NCBI RefSeq assembly: GCF_026343955.1
Contig: NZ_JAPKNI010000004.1
Coordinates: 310,001 to 374,000 of the forward strand
Length of the DNA stretch: 64,000 nt
Reading direction: 5' to 3'
From: Kaistia defluvii
Lineage (GTDB): Bacteria > Pseudomonadota > Alphaproteobacteria > Rhizobiales > Kaistiaceae
This document shows, one piece after another, positions 51,908 through 63,000 of the stretch. A program made the position numbers and the translations under genes. Under the pieces are notes generated by a model that had not been told where the DNA came from, did no database searches, and saw only the letters and a program-made list of their open reading frames with translations. Every line of letters starts with the position of its first letter. Position 1 is the first letter of the stretch.

Positions 51908-53989
51908 CTAAAGGTTCTCGACATAAGTCACGTAGAAACCACGGACCATCCGGTGCTCCTGCATCCGTTCTCCCAGCGAGAAACCGTTCATCTTGCGAGG
52001 CGTTGGCTGGAAAATATCCAATCCGCGATCCAGAACCATCTTCCAGCCAGTATCCGTCGTGATGTCGCGTGCATGGAGAGTGCCGCTCCCATCGAAGGCC
52101 CATGTGAAATCGACGCCCGTGCCTGTGCAGGCTTCAGCAATCCCGTCCAGGCACTCTCGCTGCTCCTGAATGTTCCCATCGTCCGGAGCCGTGACAAGAT
52201 GCACAGCGATCTGATCTTCAGGCTGTTTGCGCCTGATCAGCATCTCGATCAGTTCCATCACGTTGCGCGCCTGATGGAACTTCCGGATATAGGGGTCTGT
52301 GATGATGATCCGCGTCGCGCCATCCGTCCAAGGACCAAAGATCTTGTCGAAACTGATGCCCTTGCGGTTTTCTGTGAAAACGACATGTCCGGGAGTTGGG
52401 GGGAAGTGCGGGGCAGCGGTAACGGTAGGCGCTGCGGAAGCAGCCGCCGTTGAGACCGGCTCTGCCGGTACCGACCCAATCTCTTGTTGATTCACACCGT
52501 CACTTCCATCGTCGGTTGATCGACGGTGGTAGAACTGGGGGAACTCCTCTTCCTCGAGCGTGGTTACGGGGCGCTTTGCGCCATCAGATGCGATGTAATG
52601 GAAATCTGCTGCCTCAAAGGTGCTGTCGATCCGCAGGAGCTGGTCCTTCACCCGCTTGCGGCATTCAATCGCAAACCGCAGCAGCTCTTCAACTTCGGCT
52701 TCTGTCTCGCCTCCATTCGGGAAGATCAGCTTCAGCAGGCCTGACATGGTCTTGTTGATCGCGGCGCGGTCCCGGATATGGGTCTGAACCGGAATGGTGA
52801 AATAGCGATCTGGCCGGTGCGAGAGGTCCTCCGCACGCAGATGGCGCAGGATTTCGGCGAGATAGTCGACAATGAACCCATAGCCAGATGTGAACATCTC
52901 ACCCCGGATGATGTCGACCTCCCATCCGGGCAGATAGGCATGCAATCGATCAATAAAGGCGCTGTCGTGGAACTGCGGCGGCAGAGCCTCGAACAGGTCC
53001 GTATTTTTCAGCATCCAAGGCACGTTATGGTCCGTGTTGCCGACAAAGGCGAAGCTGGCCTCAGCGCCCATCGGATTTACACCACGAGAGAACTGCTTGT
53101 TCGCCATGTAGTTCTTCATGATATCGACAAGCGCCTTGTTGGCCGTCTTCTCGCGGCCGGCAAATTCGTCAAAGGCCACGACATCCCAAAACCCGACCAA
53201 TCCGATCCGGCCATTGGAATTGTTCACGAAAAGCTTGGGAACCGTGATTTCACCGCCCGAGATCAGCTGACCATGTGGCGAAAACTCGGAATAGATATGA
53301 GATTTTCCCGTCCCCTTGGGACCAAGCTCGATGAGGTTGTAGTTGCGCTCAACAAATGGGACCAAGCGCAACAGTTGCAGAAGTTTTGACCGGCGCCCGA
53401 ACAGTGACGGGTCAAAGCCGATGCTCTGCATCAGGAGATCGATCCATTCCTCGGTGGTGAACTTGTCCCGCGTCTCGCGATAACCATCATAGTCGACACG
53501 GGCGATCTGGATCGGCTTCAGCGTGTCGATGATCCAAGGAGAGATCCGGCTGTCTTCCGAGAATTCGTACTGCACATCGGCGATGCACCAAATACCCGTA
53601 ACCAGCAGTTTCGGGTGCGCCTTTACCGTGGCGCTGTCGATGGCAACCCGCTTGATACCGAGGTTTTCAAAGACCGCCTCATAGGCATCGGTCTTTTCAT
53701 TCAGCGCCACGCTAACCTGATCGATGACCTTGTAGCGGCCACGCTCCTTGATCGTTGATTGTACCAACCCAGCTTCGGAACGATGGACGTAGTGCTTGCG
53801 CAGGATGTCCTTGACCGTTTCAATGCCTGTCGCAATCGAGGCTTCGTCATCGGTCGCGCAATACTGGCCGAGAAGGTATTCGAGCACATAAGTGGGGACA
53901 ATAGCGTTCCCCTTCACGGCCTTCACCAGGTCCTTACGGACCACGAAACCGGCAAAATGCTCATTGATCTTGTCATCAAGGGTCGACAT
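51908..53989 (-). CDS. brxL: BrxL variant: AAA+ core with MIT_C-like PLD-fold C-terminus
   Basis: This protein of about 693 residues (ATG 53989, GAGGT upstream; GTG 53995 is possible) opens like BrxL (INEHFAGFVVRKDLVKAV, VPTYVLEYLLGQYCA). The AAA+ core has Walker A GPKGTGKS (about 223-230) and Walker B VVAFDEFAG (about 270-278), then YLPGWEVDIIRGEMFTSGYG. Canonical type 1 BrxL ends in a Lon-like protease domain. Here, from about residue 543, the text instead reads TDPYIRKFHQARNVMELIEM, HLVTAPDDG, LHARDITTDTGWKM, RGLDIFQP and FSLGE. These are the landmarks of the MITD1 C-terminal PLD-like domain. No Lon Ser-Lys dyad region was seen. Linker residues about 480-540 are Ser/Ala-rich. Confidence 0.88.
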   Translation of the reverse strand: MSTLDDKINEHFAGFVVRKDLVKAVKGNAIVPTYVLEYLLGQYCATDDEASIATGIETVKDILRKHYVHRSEAGLVQSTIKERGRYKVIDQVSVALNEKTDAYEAVFENLGIKRVAIDSATVKAHPKLLVTGIWCIADVQYEFSEDSRISPWIIDTLKPIQIARVDYDGYRETRDKFTTEEWIDLLMQSIGFDPSLFGRRSKLLQLLRLVPFVERNYNLIELGPKGTGKSHIYSEFSPHGQLISGGEITVPKLFVNNSNGRIGLVGFWDVVAFDEFAGREKTANKALVDIMKNYMANKQFSRGVNPMGAEASFAFVGNTDHNVPWMLKNTDLFEALPPQFHDSAFIDRLHAYLPGWEVDIIRGEMFTSGYGFIVDYLAEILRHLRAEDLSHRPDRYFTIPVQTHIRDRAAINKTMSGLLKLIFPNGGETEAEVEELLRFAIECRKRVKDQLLRIDSTFEAADFHYIASDGAKRPVTTLEEEEFPQFYHRRSTDDGSDGVNQQEIGSVPAEPVSTAAASAAPTVTAAPHFPPTPGHVVFTENRKGISFDKIFGPWTDGATRIIITDPYIRKFHQARNVMELIEMLIRRKQPEDQIAVHLVTAPDDGNIQEQRECLDGIAEACTGTGVDFTWAFDGSGTLHARDITTDTGWKMVLDRGLDIFQPTPRKMNGFSLGERMQEHRMVRGFYVTYVENL

Positions 53990-53996
53990 CGGCACC

Positions 53997-56504
53997 TCAG
54001 AAATCGAAATCTGTACTGATCCCGCGTTTCAGCAGCAGCGGCTGCGAAGCGTGATCTTCGAAATGGCTGGTCTTTCCGATGCGCGTTCGCAGCTTCAGGA
54101 AGACTGTCTGATTGTTATAGGCGTCTGCCGCCTTGGACAGCAGGAAGCTCCGCGACAACTCGCGCTCGCGCGGGTTCTCAGACGTGAAATCGAATTCCAA
54201 CTCGGCTTCGTCTGAGATGAGTGTTTTATCGTCGGCAAAGATGGCTGCATGCACCTGCCGGGGCTGCTGCTTGTCGGTCACTGGCTCCGCCTGATAGAAG
54301 GTGACCTGGATCTGGCCCGTGGTGATCTGAGCACGGGGTGGCGGAATGATCTGCACCGAAACCTGTCCGACATCCTCCTTGCGCTGCTTGCCGACACGCA
54401 GGACCGGCAGGACGATCTCCTGCAGGCTCGCCCCGCCATGGACAAAGCGGCTGCCCGATCCTTTGACGCGCAGGCGGTTGATCGAGTTCGGGATCAGAAT
54501 GTCCTGCTCACCTTCCAGCCCAAGCTGTGCAGCAGAGAACTTCTTCATGCCGCCACTGCTGTTAAGGCCCCGGCCGATCACGAAGCGCCGGTTTCGTGTA
54601 ACGATCTCGCCCTCCGGCTCGCTCAGCGCGAAGCCGCTCTCTTCCAGAGCCTTGTGCTGCCACAAGAAGCCGTGATCGGCGGTGATCAGGATGTTCGAGA
54701 AATTGGCCGAAGTCAGCTTCCGCACCAGCTTCACCAGATCCTCGATGGCAGCCTCTGCCGCAGCTGGGACATTTTCCTCGGTGGTGAGCTTGTCGCCAAT
54801 CGCGTCGATCTGGTTGTGATACAGATAGAGGACATCATGATCCCGGAAGAGGTCTTTGCCCTCCGATGATCCCAGATTCATGAAATCCTTAGCCGCGAGA
54901 ACCTTTACCCGGTCTCCAGCCCGGCCCGCAGCAAGCGCCTTTTCACGCGCAGCGGCCCCCATGGTGCTTTCACCGTCCAGCAGCACCAGATCATTGTCGT
55001 CGCGGATCGCCAGTTGTCGGTGCGGCAACAGCGCCGCCATGCCAAGCTGCGTGTAGCTCGGCAAAACCCCGATCATCGGCTTCAGTTCAGCATCGAACCG
55101 ATTGAGCTTGCGTATCTCGCGCAGTGCCTCTTCGGCCACCTCATAGCGCAGCGCATCCGAGATAATGACAACGACCTTCTGATCCTTGCGCCGGTATTCA
55201 GCAGCCTGCCCCCGGTAGAAATCCACCTGACGTGGAAAGCCCGGGACCGCCCAGTCCGTGAGGCGAGCCACCTGATCCTGCCAGGCATCGTTCAGCTTCA
55301 GCACGAAATTCGTGGTGTAGCGGTTCTCGACCGCTTCATAGAGCGCGGATAGCAGCCCCGACTGCCCGCTTTTCTGCATGTGATAGATGAACTTGCGATA
55401 GAGCTGATCCAGCCGGAACCAGCTTGCGGAATAGCGCTTCACGCCATCGGACAGGCTGGTCATCGTCAGATCGGCCTCGGCCAGCGCCTGCTGAAACTCG
55501 GTCGCATAGCCAATGGCCTGATAGACATCCGCGTAGCGGCTATACCAATGGCTCTGGCGGCGATCACGCACCCATTTCAGCACATCAGTCGCGGGCAGGC
55601 TCTGCCGGGCAAGCCCCTCAACGATGGCGACAACGATCCTCCGGTCCACTTCCTCGAAATGATCATGCGGCATGAGGGTGCGAAAATCGCGGGAGGCCAG
55701 ATCGTCCCTGATCTTCAGCACGTCCTGATAATCGCCCGACAGCTTCTCGAACGCCTCACCCCACCGGCGCGAGGCGCTCCAGCGGCGGAACATCAGCGCG
55801 GCATCGGTGTTCAGGGGGGCAGCTTCTCCCATGGCTCGCGCCCAGGCGCTGGAAAACAGCGTGATGGCGAAATCCTGAAAATCCGGCGCATCCGCCGCAT
55901 AGCCATAACGCGCGGCCACGTCCTTCCAGAAGAACTCCGTCAGCCCGACCCGATCCATCAGCTTCAGCGCGTCATCACAGCCTTCGGCCAGTTCGGCCAG
56001 CAACGCCTCGATCACCGTATCGAGATCGCCATCCGCACCGGCGCAGACCGCCAGCATCTTGCGGCGGACATCGTTGGCGCTTTGCGAGGGCCGCTCGCGC
56101 TCAATCGCGCGCAGCGCTTCCAGCCGCTTGCCGGAACGGTAAAATTCGGCGTGATCGCGGACGGCGGCTTCATACTTCGCCGGAATGCCGAGATCAGCCA
56201 CCCAGATCGCCGCTTGATCGGCGCGGAACACAGCGCTGGCCAGTTGCACATCCAGCAGCCAGTTCTCGGGCATCGGTGGCTCGGGGCCGTCCTTATAGAG
56301 CAGGAACCGCGCCTTCGGCTCCTGCCGCAACATGCGGTATTTCAGGCCGAATTCGTTGTTGGCGATCTCCAGTTTGTTGACGCCGGGCAGGTCAACCGCA
56401 TCGAACGCGGCGCGCAGATCGCGGGCGGCGTCATACCAGAAGATGATGCGATGGCCCTGATCCTCATAGAGTCGCATCAGGCCAGCGGTGATACGGTCAG
56501 TCAT
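53997..56504 (-). CDS. pglZ: BREX alkaline-phosphatase-fold protein PglZ
   Basis: This 835-residue type A PglZ has an N-terminal helical part (LMRLYEDQGHRIIFWYDAARD) and a central phosphatase domain with VVIISDALRYEVAEEAL (nucleophile/metal region), HNQIDAIGDK and ILITADHGFLW metal-binding motifs. A beta-rich C-terminal part follows. PglZ is the one subunit shared by all BREX systems and is needed for defence and methylation. It overlaps pglX by eight bases and is one to seven bases from the brxL start. Confidence 0.95.
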   Translation of the reverse strand: MTDRITAGLMRLYEDQGHRIIFWYDAARDLRAAFDAVDLPGVNKLEIANNEFGLKYRMLRQEPKARFLLYKDGPEPPMPENWLLDVQLASAVFRADQAAIWVADLGIPAKYEAAVRDHAEFYRSGKRLEALRAIERERPSQSANDVRRKMLAVCAGADGDLDTVIEALLAELAEGCDDALKLMDRVGLTEFFWKDVAARYGYAADAPDFQDFAITLFSSAWARAMGEAAPLNTDAALMFRRWSASRRWGEAFEKLSGDYQDVLKIRDDLASRDFRTLMPHDHFEEVDRRIVVAIVEGLARQSLPATDVLKWVRDRRQSHWYSRYADVYQAIGYATEFQQALAEADLTMTSLSDGVKRYSASWFRLDQLYRKFIYHMQKSGQSGLLSALYEAVENRYTTNFVLKLNDAWQDQVARLTDWAVPGFPRQVDFYRGQAAEYRRKDQKVVVIISDALRYEVAEEALREIRKLNRFDAELKPMIGVLPSYTQLGMAALLPHRQLAIRDDNDLVLLDGESTMGAAAREKALAAGRAGDRVKVLAAKDFMNLGSSEGKDLFRDHDVLYLYHNQIDAIGDKLTTEENVPAAAEAAIEDLVKLVRKLTSANFSNILITADHGFLWQHKALEESGFALSEPEGEIVTRNRRFVIGRGLNSSGGMKKFSAAQLGLEGEQDILIPNSINRLRVKGSGSRFVHGGASLQEIVLPVLRVGKQRKEDVGQVSVQIIPPPRAQITTGQIQVTFYQAEPVTDKQQPRQVHAAIFADDKTLISDEAELEFDFTSENPRERELSRSFLLSKAADAYNNQTVFLKLRTRIGKTSHFEDHASQPLLLKRGISTDFDF

Positions 56505-59500
56505 CCGCAGCCTCCAGCCCCTTGATCGGCTTCAGCGCACCGGCAAACAACGGGTAGTTGCGCTTCACCCCGTCATCCAGATCGATGGCGATCTTCTGCT
56601 GCGCCATGGGGTAGACTACATCGCGTTCCCATTCGGTCAGCTCAGCGATCTGCTTGATGACCGTGGCTGTTTCCTTCTGCGCCTTTGTTTGCTGGGCGGG
56701 CGTGGCGGCAGGATCAACGGCCAGCTTTTCCAGCCGGGTGCGCTCCACCTCCAACTTATGGATGAACTCGCGTACATATTGATTCAACACGACTGAGACG
56801 GTGTCAGGCCGGTAGCGGTGCATATAGATCAGCGCGTTGAAGCTGCCCGTGGGGCTGGAGAACATCCAGTAGATCGGGCGCTTTTTATAGCGACGCACAT
56901 GATATTCGAAGAAATCCTTCGTGAACCAGCGGCGCAGATCCTTGCCGAGCGCCGCCTCAACGAAGGCGAGGTTTTCGCGGAACTTTGCCTCGCCAAAGGT
57001 CACGCGCAGGAAATCGCGGGCGCGGGTGACGATGTCATCGGCGAACCAGTCAGCATCCAGCACCGGGATGACATTGTCGCGGTCGGGTGCGAAGCTGGGT
57101 TCCGGCACGCGCGCAAGATATTCCTCAATCCCTTCGCCCTGATTGGCGAGGATCAGGCCCGGCGCGTCGAGGCTGTAGCGTCCGAACATGCAGCCCACGG
57201 CATAGTGGAGGAATTCGGCCATCGTATCCTCGCGCAGCCGCGCCTCGCGGTCCTCTTCTGAACCCTTCACGCCATAACGATAGGCAGGGTTGCAGGTGAG
57301 AGTAATTTCCTCGATCGGCACTTCAGACCTGAGTTCGTCAGCCAAGCCATAGGCGTCGATGAAGATGCGGTTGTTCTCTTCCTCCAGCCGCTGCATTTCA
57401 TCGGTCATACCCTGCCAGTGGGCGCGGAGGCGGTCGTAGCTGGCCACCAGCGTCTCGCCACGATGATCCGGGGACAGCAACGGGAGCGTGGTGAAATTCC
57501 ACGAAGTTTCGTGGGCATCCCAGTCCACCTTGCTGCAAGTTATGATTTTTTCTACGATCTCCGATGTACGCGATGCTGCTGCAGTTCGGGTCTTAGCAGG
57601 CAGAACGGGTATTTTACTCAGATGTTCAGCTTCAAAATTGAGAGTTGGAGACAGTGCTTGCAATACCGCCGTTACTACGGCGGAGTTCAGTAACCCCGTA
57701 AAATATTCAAAATCTTCTTTACCCTCGAAGAAAACAGCCGACCCGGCGACATCAAAGATAAATCCTGCGGGAAAATATCTAACCGCAAAAGATCCCGTTG
57801 ATATCTTCGACCAGCTCACGCTCTGACTAAAGTAATGTTCTTGATTTTTCAGACGCCCGCCCGGACGTGTTTTGTTTAGCTCTTCATGAAACTCCTTGAT
57901 TTCCTCTCCATCGTTTTCGTAATTGATGATAAACTCCTGATTCCCATACCAGCGACGAAACTCGCCACCTTTATTGTAGGGAAACCATTTCCGAGCGCTA
58001 GCAGAAGCAGACGCTCTGCTTGCATGTCCAAACCCGATACTCTGACAAGAGACCTCGGTCCAAGCACGCAAGAAGCGGCCATTGTCTGAAGTCGTAGCAC
58101 CTTGCCTCGGCTTTGCTATTTCACTAAGACCATTTAGCGTACGAAACAGTTCGTAAAAACGCTCAGTTTGCCAGTAAACGATTGGACTGCTAGGAATCTT
58201 AGCAATGTCCTCTGCCGATGAGCGATATAACCAGCCGCAGTTCGGGTTTTGGATAGCCTTCTGAAGCTGTAAAATCTTTTCTCTTTCGGACTCGCCTTCG
58301 ATAAGACGAATAAACTCACCTTTCCTGCCCCTATCATGAGCGTTTTTAATTACGAAAGACGTTGTCGAAACTACAACACCGCCAATGGTGTCAAATCCGC
58401 GTTCGCCGATGTGGGCCATGGATAAGATCGTTGCGTTCGACAACAACTTACCTCGCAGCTTTTCATAAGATGACAGAAACATCCACGACTGCATGTTTAT
58501 CATCGCCATCAGGCCGCGCTTGACGCAAAGCCCAAGCGCTCGCTCCATGAACACAGCGAAGAGGTCAGACTTGCTATCGGGATATTTGGCCTTAACGAAG
58601 TCACCCAGTTTTCCGTTCATCCCTTTGCCGCCCATGTAGGGAGGGTTGGCGACGACGACGTGATACTTGGACGCCAGCGCCACGGCCATGCGCAGAACGG
58701 CCGCCACGCGCTCCAGAACCGACTTCAGCACAAGGTCGGCGCTTGCAATCAGCGCTTCCACTACCCTCAACGTCTCATCCGGATCGCGCAGCTTCGGCAC
58801 GATCAGCGAGCCGAAGTTCTTCGCCTGCTCGAACTGCCCCAGCGTCTCGCGCAGCTCATCGGTGAACAGATCCTTGCCCACCACGGCGGCCACGTCCTGC
58901 ATCTCGGCAAGCGTGAAGCGGACATCCTGCAGCACGACGATGTCGGGCTTCGCTTCCATCCGCAGGAACCGCCGCCGTCCCAGCTTCGCCGCCGCCTTCA
59001 TCGACAGCGCGAAAGCCGCCAAAGCGCCGGCGCGGTCGTCAATCTCGATGCCGGTCAGGTTGTGCTTCAGGATCAGGCTGGGAATCTCGGCTGCGTCATG
59101 GCCTTCCTCGGCATAGATTTCATACAGCAGGTCAAACGCATATGTCAGCATATGGCCCGAGCCACAGGCCGGATCGCAGATGCGGATATCCTCGGTCCGG
59201 TTGATCCGCAAAAAATCCGTCTCCGGCTCTTCTGGCGCTATGTAATAGTCCATCTTTGCCGCCAGCTTGGACTGCGGACGGTTCAGCAACCACAGCCGCC
59301 CCAGCGAGTTTTCCACCAGGTAGCGAACGATCCAGTGCGGAGTGAACAGCTGTGTTGCGGCGGGGATATTCTCCGCAGTGATCTTCTGGTTCTTCTTCAG
59401 GCCTGCAAAGACCTGATCCTTCTTCTCGCTGATATAGAACTGGTACAGCCAGCCGATGATCTCAACATCCTGGCAGGCCTCTTTCGTCATCACGTCGCGC

Positions 59501-60045
59501 AGGCGGGCAAGGATGCTGTCCGGCGACAGAAGATCGTCGGGTATCAGCAGCTCGGTATAATCCTCGGCCCGGTCGAGCATATCGGCGCGCTCAAACATAT
59601 AGGGCATCGCGCCGTGCCATTCGTTGCAGGCATGGATCAGCAGCAGCCGATAGGCCTCCGCCTGCCCATCATGGGCGGGGCGTGTACCGTTCAGATATTC
59701 GGCAATCTCAGGCCGGGCGCGATCCGGCAGGTTACCGGCCATCGCCTCAGCCAGAATCTCGGGCCGGGTAGCGCCATCGGCAGGAGATACGACGCGGGGG
59801 TTAGTCAGGCCCGTGACGTCCATGAAACGCAGCGCAGTGAAGCGGTTGAACCAAGTATAGGCTGCTTGCTCGATCACGTGGGCGCGGTTGCTGTTGGCGG
59901 CGGCTTCCAGCTTGGCAATTGCTTTGGGATGCTCGCGGCGCGCTGCTGCGCCTTCGGCCAGCACCATGTCCAGCCGGGCAGTGACCTGATCGATCAGCAG
60001 GTTGCGCGCGCTTTGCGCAAATTTCTTCAGGGCGTTGGTATCCAT
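56497..60045 (-). CDS. pglX: BREX adenine-specific methyltransferase PglX
   Basis: This 1182-residue enzyme makes the BREX N6-adenine mark that tells self from phage DNA. The SAM-binding motif CDPACGSGHMLTYAFD lies near residue 293 and the catalytic NPPYMGG near residue 466. The C-terminal third (YDRLRAHWQGMTDEMQRLEE onward) is typical of PglX. Roughly residues 510-840 (57530-58510) are visibly more AT-rich than the flanks and likely contain the target recognition region. One-base overlap with brxC. No phase-variation repeat tract was noticed in the gene. Confidence 0.95.
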   Translation of the reverse strand: MDTNALKKFAQSARNLLIDQVTARLDMVLAEGAAARREHPKAIAKLEAAANSNRAHVIEQAAYTWFNRFTALRFMDVTGLTNPRVVSPADGATRPEILAEAMAGNLPDRARPEIAEYLNGTRPAHDGQAEAYRLLLIHACNEWHGAMPYMFERADMLDRAEDYTELLIPDDLLSPDSILARLRDVMTKEACQDVEIIGWLYQFYISEKKDQVFAGLKKNQKITAENIPAATQLFTPHWIVRYLVENSLGRLWLLNRPQSKLAAKMDYYIAPEEPETDFLRINRTEDIRICDPACGSGHMLTYAFDLLYEIYAEEGHDAAEIPSLILKHNLTGIEIDDRAGALAAFALSMKAAAKLGRRRFLRMEAKPDIVVLQDVRFTLAEMQDVAAVVGKDLFTDELRETLGQFEQAKNFGSLIVPKLRDPDETLRVVEALIASADLVLKSVLERVAAVLRMAVALASKYHVVVANPPYMGGKGMNGKLGDFVKAKYPDSKSDLFAVFMERALGLCVKRGLMAMINMQSWMFLSSYEKLRGKLLSNATILSMAHIGERGFDTIGGVVVSTTSFVIKNAHDRGRKGEFIRLIEGESEREKILQLQKAIQNPNCGWLYRSSAEDIAKIPSSPIVYWQTERFYELFRTLNGLSEIAKPRQGATTSDNGRFLRAWTEVSCQSIGFGHASRASASASARKWFPYNKGGEFRRWYGNQEFIINYENDGEEIKEFHEELNKTRPGGRLKNQEHYFSQSVSWSKISTGSFAVRYFPAGFIFDVAGSAVFFEGKEDFEYFTGLLNSAVVTAVLQALSPTLNFEAEHLSKIPVLPAKTRTAAASRTSEIVEKIITCSKVDWDAHETSWNFTTLPLLSPDHRGETLVASYDRLRAHWQGMTDEMQRLEEENNRIFIDAYGLADELRSEVPIEEITLTCNPAYRYGVKGSEEDREARLREDTMAEFLHYAVGCMFGRYSLDAPGLILANQGEGIEEYLARVPEPSFAPDRDNVIPVLDADWFADDIVTRARDFLRVTFGEAKFRENLAFVEAALGKDLRRWFTKDFFEYHVRRYKKRPIYWMFSSPTGSFNALIYMHRYRPDTVSVVLNQYVREFIHKLEVERTRLEKLAVDPAATPAQQTKAQKETATVIKQIAELTEWERDVVYPMAQQKIAIDLDDGVKRNYPLFAGALKPIKGLEAADD

Positions 60046-63000
60046 CAGACAATCACTTTCTTGCCCGCGCCGATCTCGGCCAGCAGGGTCTTTTTCATCT
60101 CATCAAGGTAGCGGGTCACATCGTCCTCATCTTCGAGATAGGTTTTCGCGAAGGGGACGGTGATCGACTGCGCCTTGATATATTGGGGTTTCACCGGTGC
60201 TGGCGGCACATATGGCGCTGGCTGAGGTTCGGCCACGCCGCCAGCGGGCTGAGGCTGCGGTGCCGGTGTTTGCGCTGGTGCTGGCGTCAGCTCCGCAATG
60301 CGGGTCAGCGTGTCAGCCAGAAGATTGGAGCGCACCTCGGTCGCCAGATTGCGCAACGCCGGGATCAGGCTCTGTGCGGCAAGGTCTGATTTCCGCGCAG
60401 TAAGCCCTTCGCGGATGCGCGCCTGCTGCTCGGGCGGCAGTGCGCCAAACTCCGAAGTCTGGGCGACTTTTCCGGCAACCTCATCAATCGCTGTGATGAC
60501 AGCGTTGCGCTCAGCCAGAACGGTTTGCTCGATACGCTCCTTCAGGGCGTAAAAATCCGCTTTCAGTTCCTGAATTGCGGTGCCCTTGTAGCACTGCGGA
60601 TCCTCAAGAACCTGACGCAGTTTGTCGGCGGCAGCACCTTCGGAATAGCCAAGGTTCTGATCCTGCTTGGTCAGGAAAGAACGCACCTCATCGTAGATGC
60701 CTTTTTGTGGTCCGCGCATGAAGCTGCGGACTTTGTCGAAGACATCCTCTTTTGCATCAAGAAGCTGGTCTTCCTGCCCGATCGGTCCGGTGATGAACCA
60801 GGTCGCCGACTGGTCGCGCATCCCATCCAGCATGGTGCGCAGGGGATCGAGGGCGGCGGCAAAGGGATAGGCTGCAATGGCGCGACTCTCCTGCTCGACA
60901 TCGCCGAGCAGCTTGCGCAGTTGCGTCTGCCACTCCGCACCCAAACTGCGCGCGTCATTGCCAGAGGCGGGAAGATCGAACAGCTCCTGAAACAGTTCGC
61001 GCGATTTGCGGATCTGGGCAGCAGTGAACTCGATCTGCGGGGAAAGCAGAATGTTGCCAAGGGCATGGCTGTTGCGCAGCCCCTGCACCAGCGCATCCCC
61101 TTCCAGCAAAGCACTGTCGGCCCGAGCCTCAAGCTTGCCGCGTGCGACGAGGCTCGCGGTCAGGCAAAGGACGGCGATGGAAGGCCAGCCATAAGGTTTT
61201 GCTCCGAACTTCTCGACCAAAGCCTTGACCGAGACCCGCGTCCCAAGGCGCATCTGAGCCTGAGCATGATTCAGCACGTCCTGCTCGGCTTCAGTCAGAC
61301 CGCTGCCTTCGCCGCCGAAAAGCCCGCCATCGACGCGTCCGGCTCGCCCAAGATCTGCTTCGGTGTAAGTGGCACCGCGCAGGACAGGCAGGCTGGTATG
61401 GACCTTGTCCACCAAGACCTGGAAACCTTTGACCAGCCGATCCTGCGGATCTTCGCCACCGATCTCCAGCTCGGCACCGCGCACGAAGAGCCGAGCATCC
61501 GCGATAAGGCCGCGCAGCCGCTGCACCAGTTCCTTTTCGCGCCGCGTATTCTGGTCACGCTTCTCCGCAATGATACGATCACGACCGGGTTGGGCGTCGC
61601 CGCTGGTGACCTGACGCGCAAATTTTACGGTCTGGAGCCAGAGGACGAGATCGCGCGTAAAACGCACATCACGCCCTAGCAGGACAATCATCTCATCGCT
61701 TGCCATGCTGTTCGAACGAACCACATCCGGTGCGTCGGAATCGTCGCTGAACGGCGAGATGATATTGACGGAAAGCTCATGTTCCCGGTTCAGGCTGTGG
61801 CCATCAAGCTTGCGGGTGAAAGCGTAATCGACACCCGTGCCGGCATGCTTGATCTTGCCGTGACGGAGGATCGCGCCGAACGCCAGTTCATCTAGCTGCC
61901 GTTCTATCTCGGCGGGATCGACGGCGATTGCCTTGATCTCGGCCTCGACGTCCTTTTCCTCATTGGTGAGGAATTCATAGACTTCGCCGTTGCGCTGGAT
62001 CAGCGTCTGACGCTCCAGAAGCGACAAGGCCTCCTCGATATTGCGGCGCTGCTCGGTCTGGTCCGCCTCGAACCGGGACAACAGGAGGATCGATATGTTG
62101 CGGGCAGTCGGTTTGAATTCCTTGACGTATTTGACAAGGAACAACACCTTCAGCACCCGCACGGCAAAATCATCGCCAAGGTTCTTTTCAGCCAGTTGGA
62201 TTGACTGCTGAACCGATGATTTCAGGGCGGTGCGAATCCCCTCAAACATCAGGTCAAAGGTCGCCAGCCCCCCAACCGGCGTGTCGGCCAGCTTTTTGGC
62301 CACCTCCTGAAACACCCCCAGCATAGAGCGTTCGCCGACCGAGCTGTGCTTACCCTCAAACGCGTTATGCTGCGAGAGGCCCATGATCGCGCGCTGGAAC
62401 AGGTCATACTGGTAGTTCGGGAACGGGTAGCTCGCGACGAACTGGTCTTTTCCGGAGAAGTTCCTGAACTTGAAAGAATTATCGCCGAAATCGAACAAAG
62501 TGCGCAGGTTGTTTTCCTCAGCATCATAAAGATTGCCAAGGGTGATCTGACCAGCCTCGGTCTTGGCCAGCAGACGGCGCTGGATAACTTCGGCCACATC
62601 CTGAGAGTTCAGCGGCATCCGGTTGGCAAAGCGCGCCTGGATTTTCGAGAAGTCATTTTCTTGCTGCGCCGTCAGATCCCCGATGACCGAACCCATGTCC
62701 TGCTGGGCGGTGACGACAATCCAGGCCTGCCCCTTGCACTTCGTGTTCAGGCTTTCGGCAATGGTTTGCAGGTTCGTCATGAGCTTGACGTTGTCGGCGA
62801 TATACTGCCCCACCTCATCGACGAAGAAATTCAGCCGGAACCTCGGCCCCTGCGCATCGATCCACGACTTCACCATATTGGCGAAATCCTCGATCGAAAC
62901 CTTCGTATCCTTACGATACTGGCCAAGAATATCCTTGACCTCATCGCCCGTGACCTCGGCAAAGGCGGCGGCAATGTGCTTACCTTCCATCAGAGCCTGT

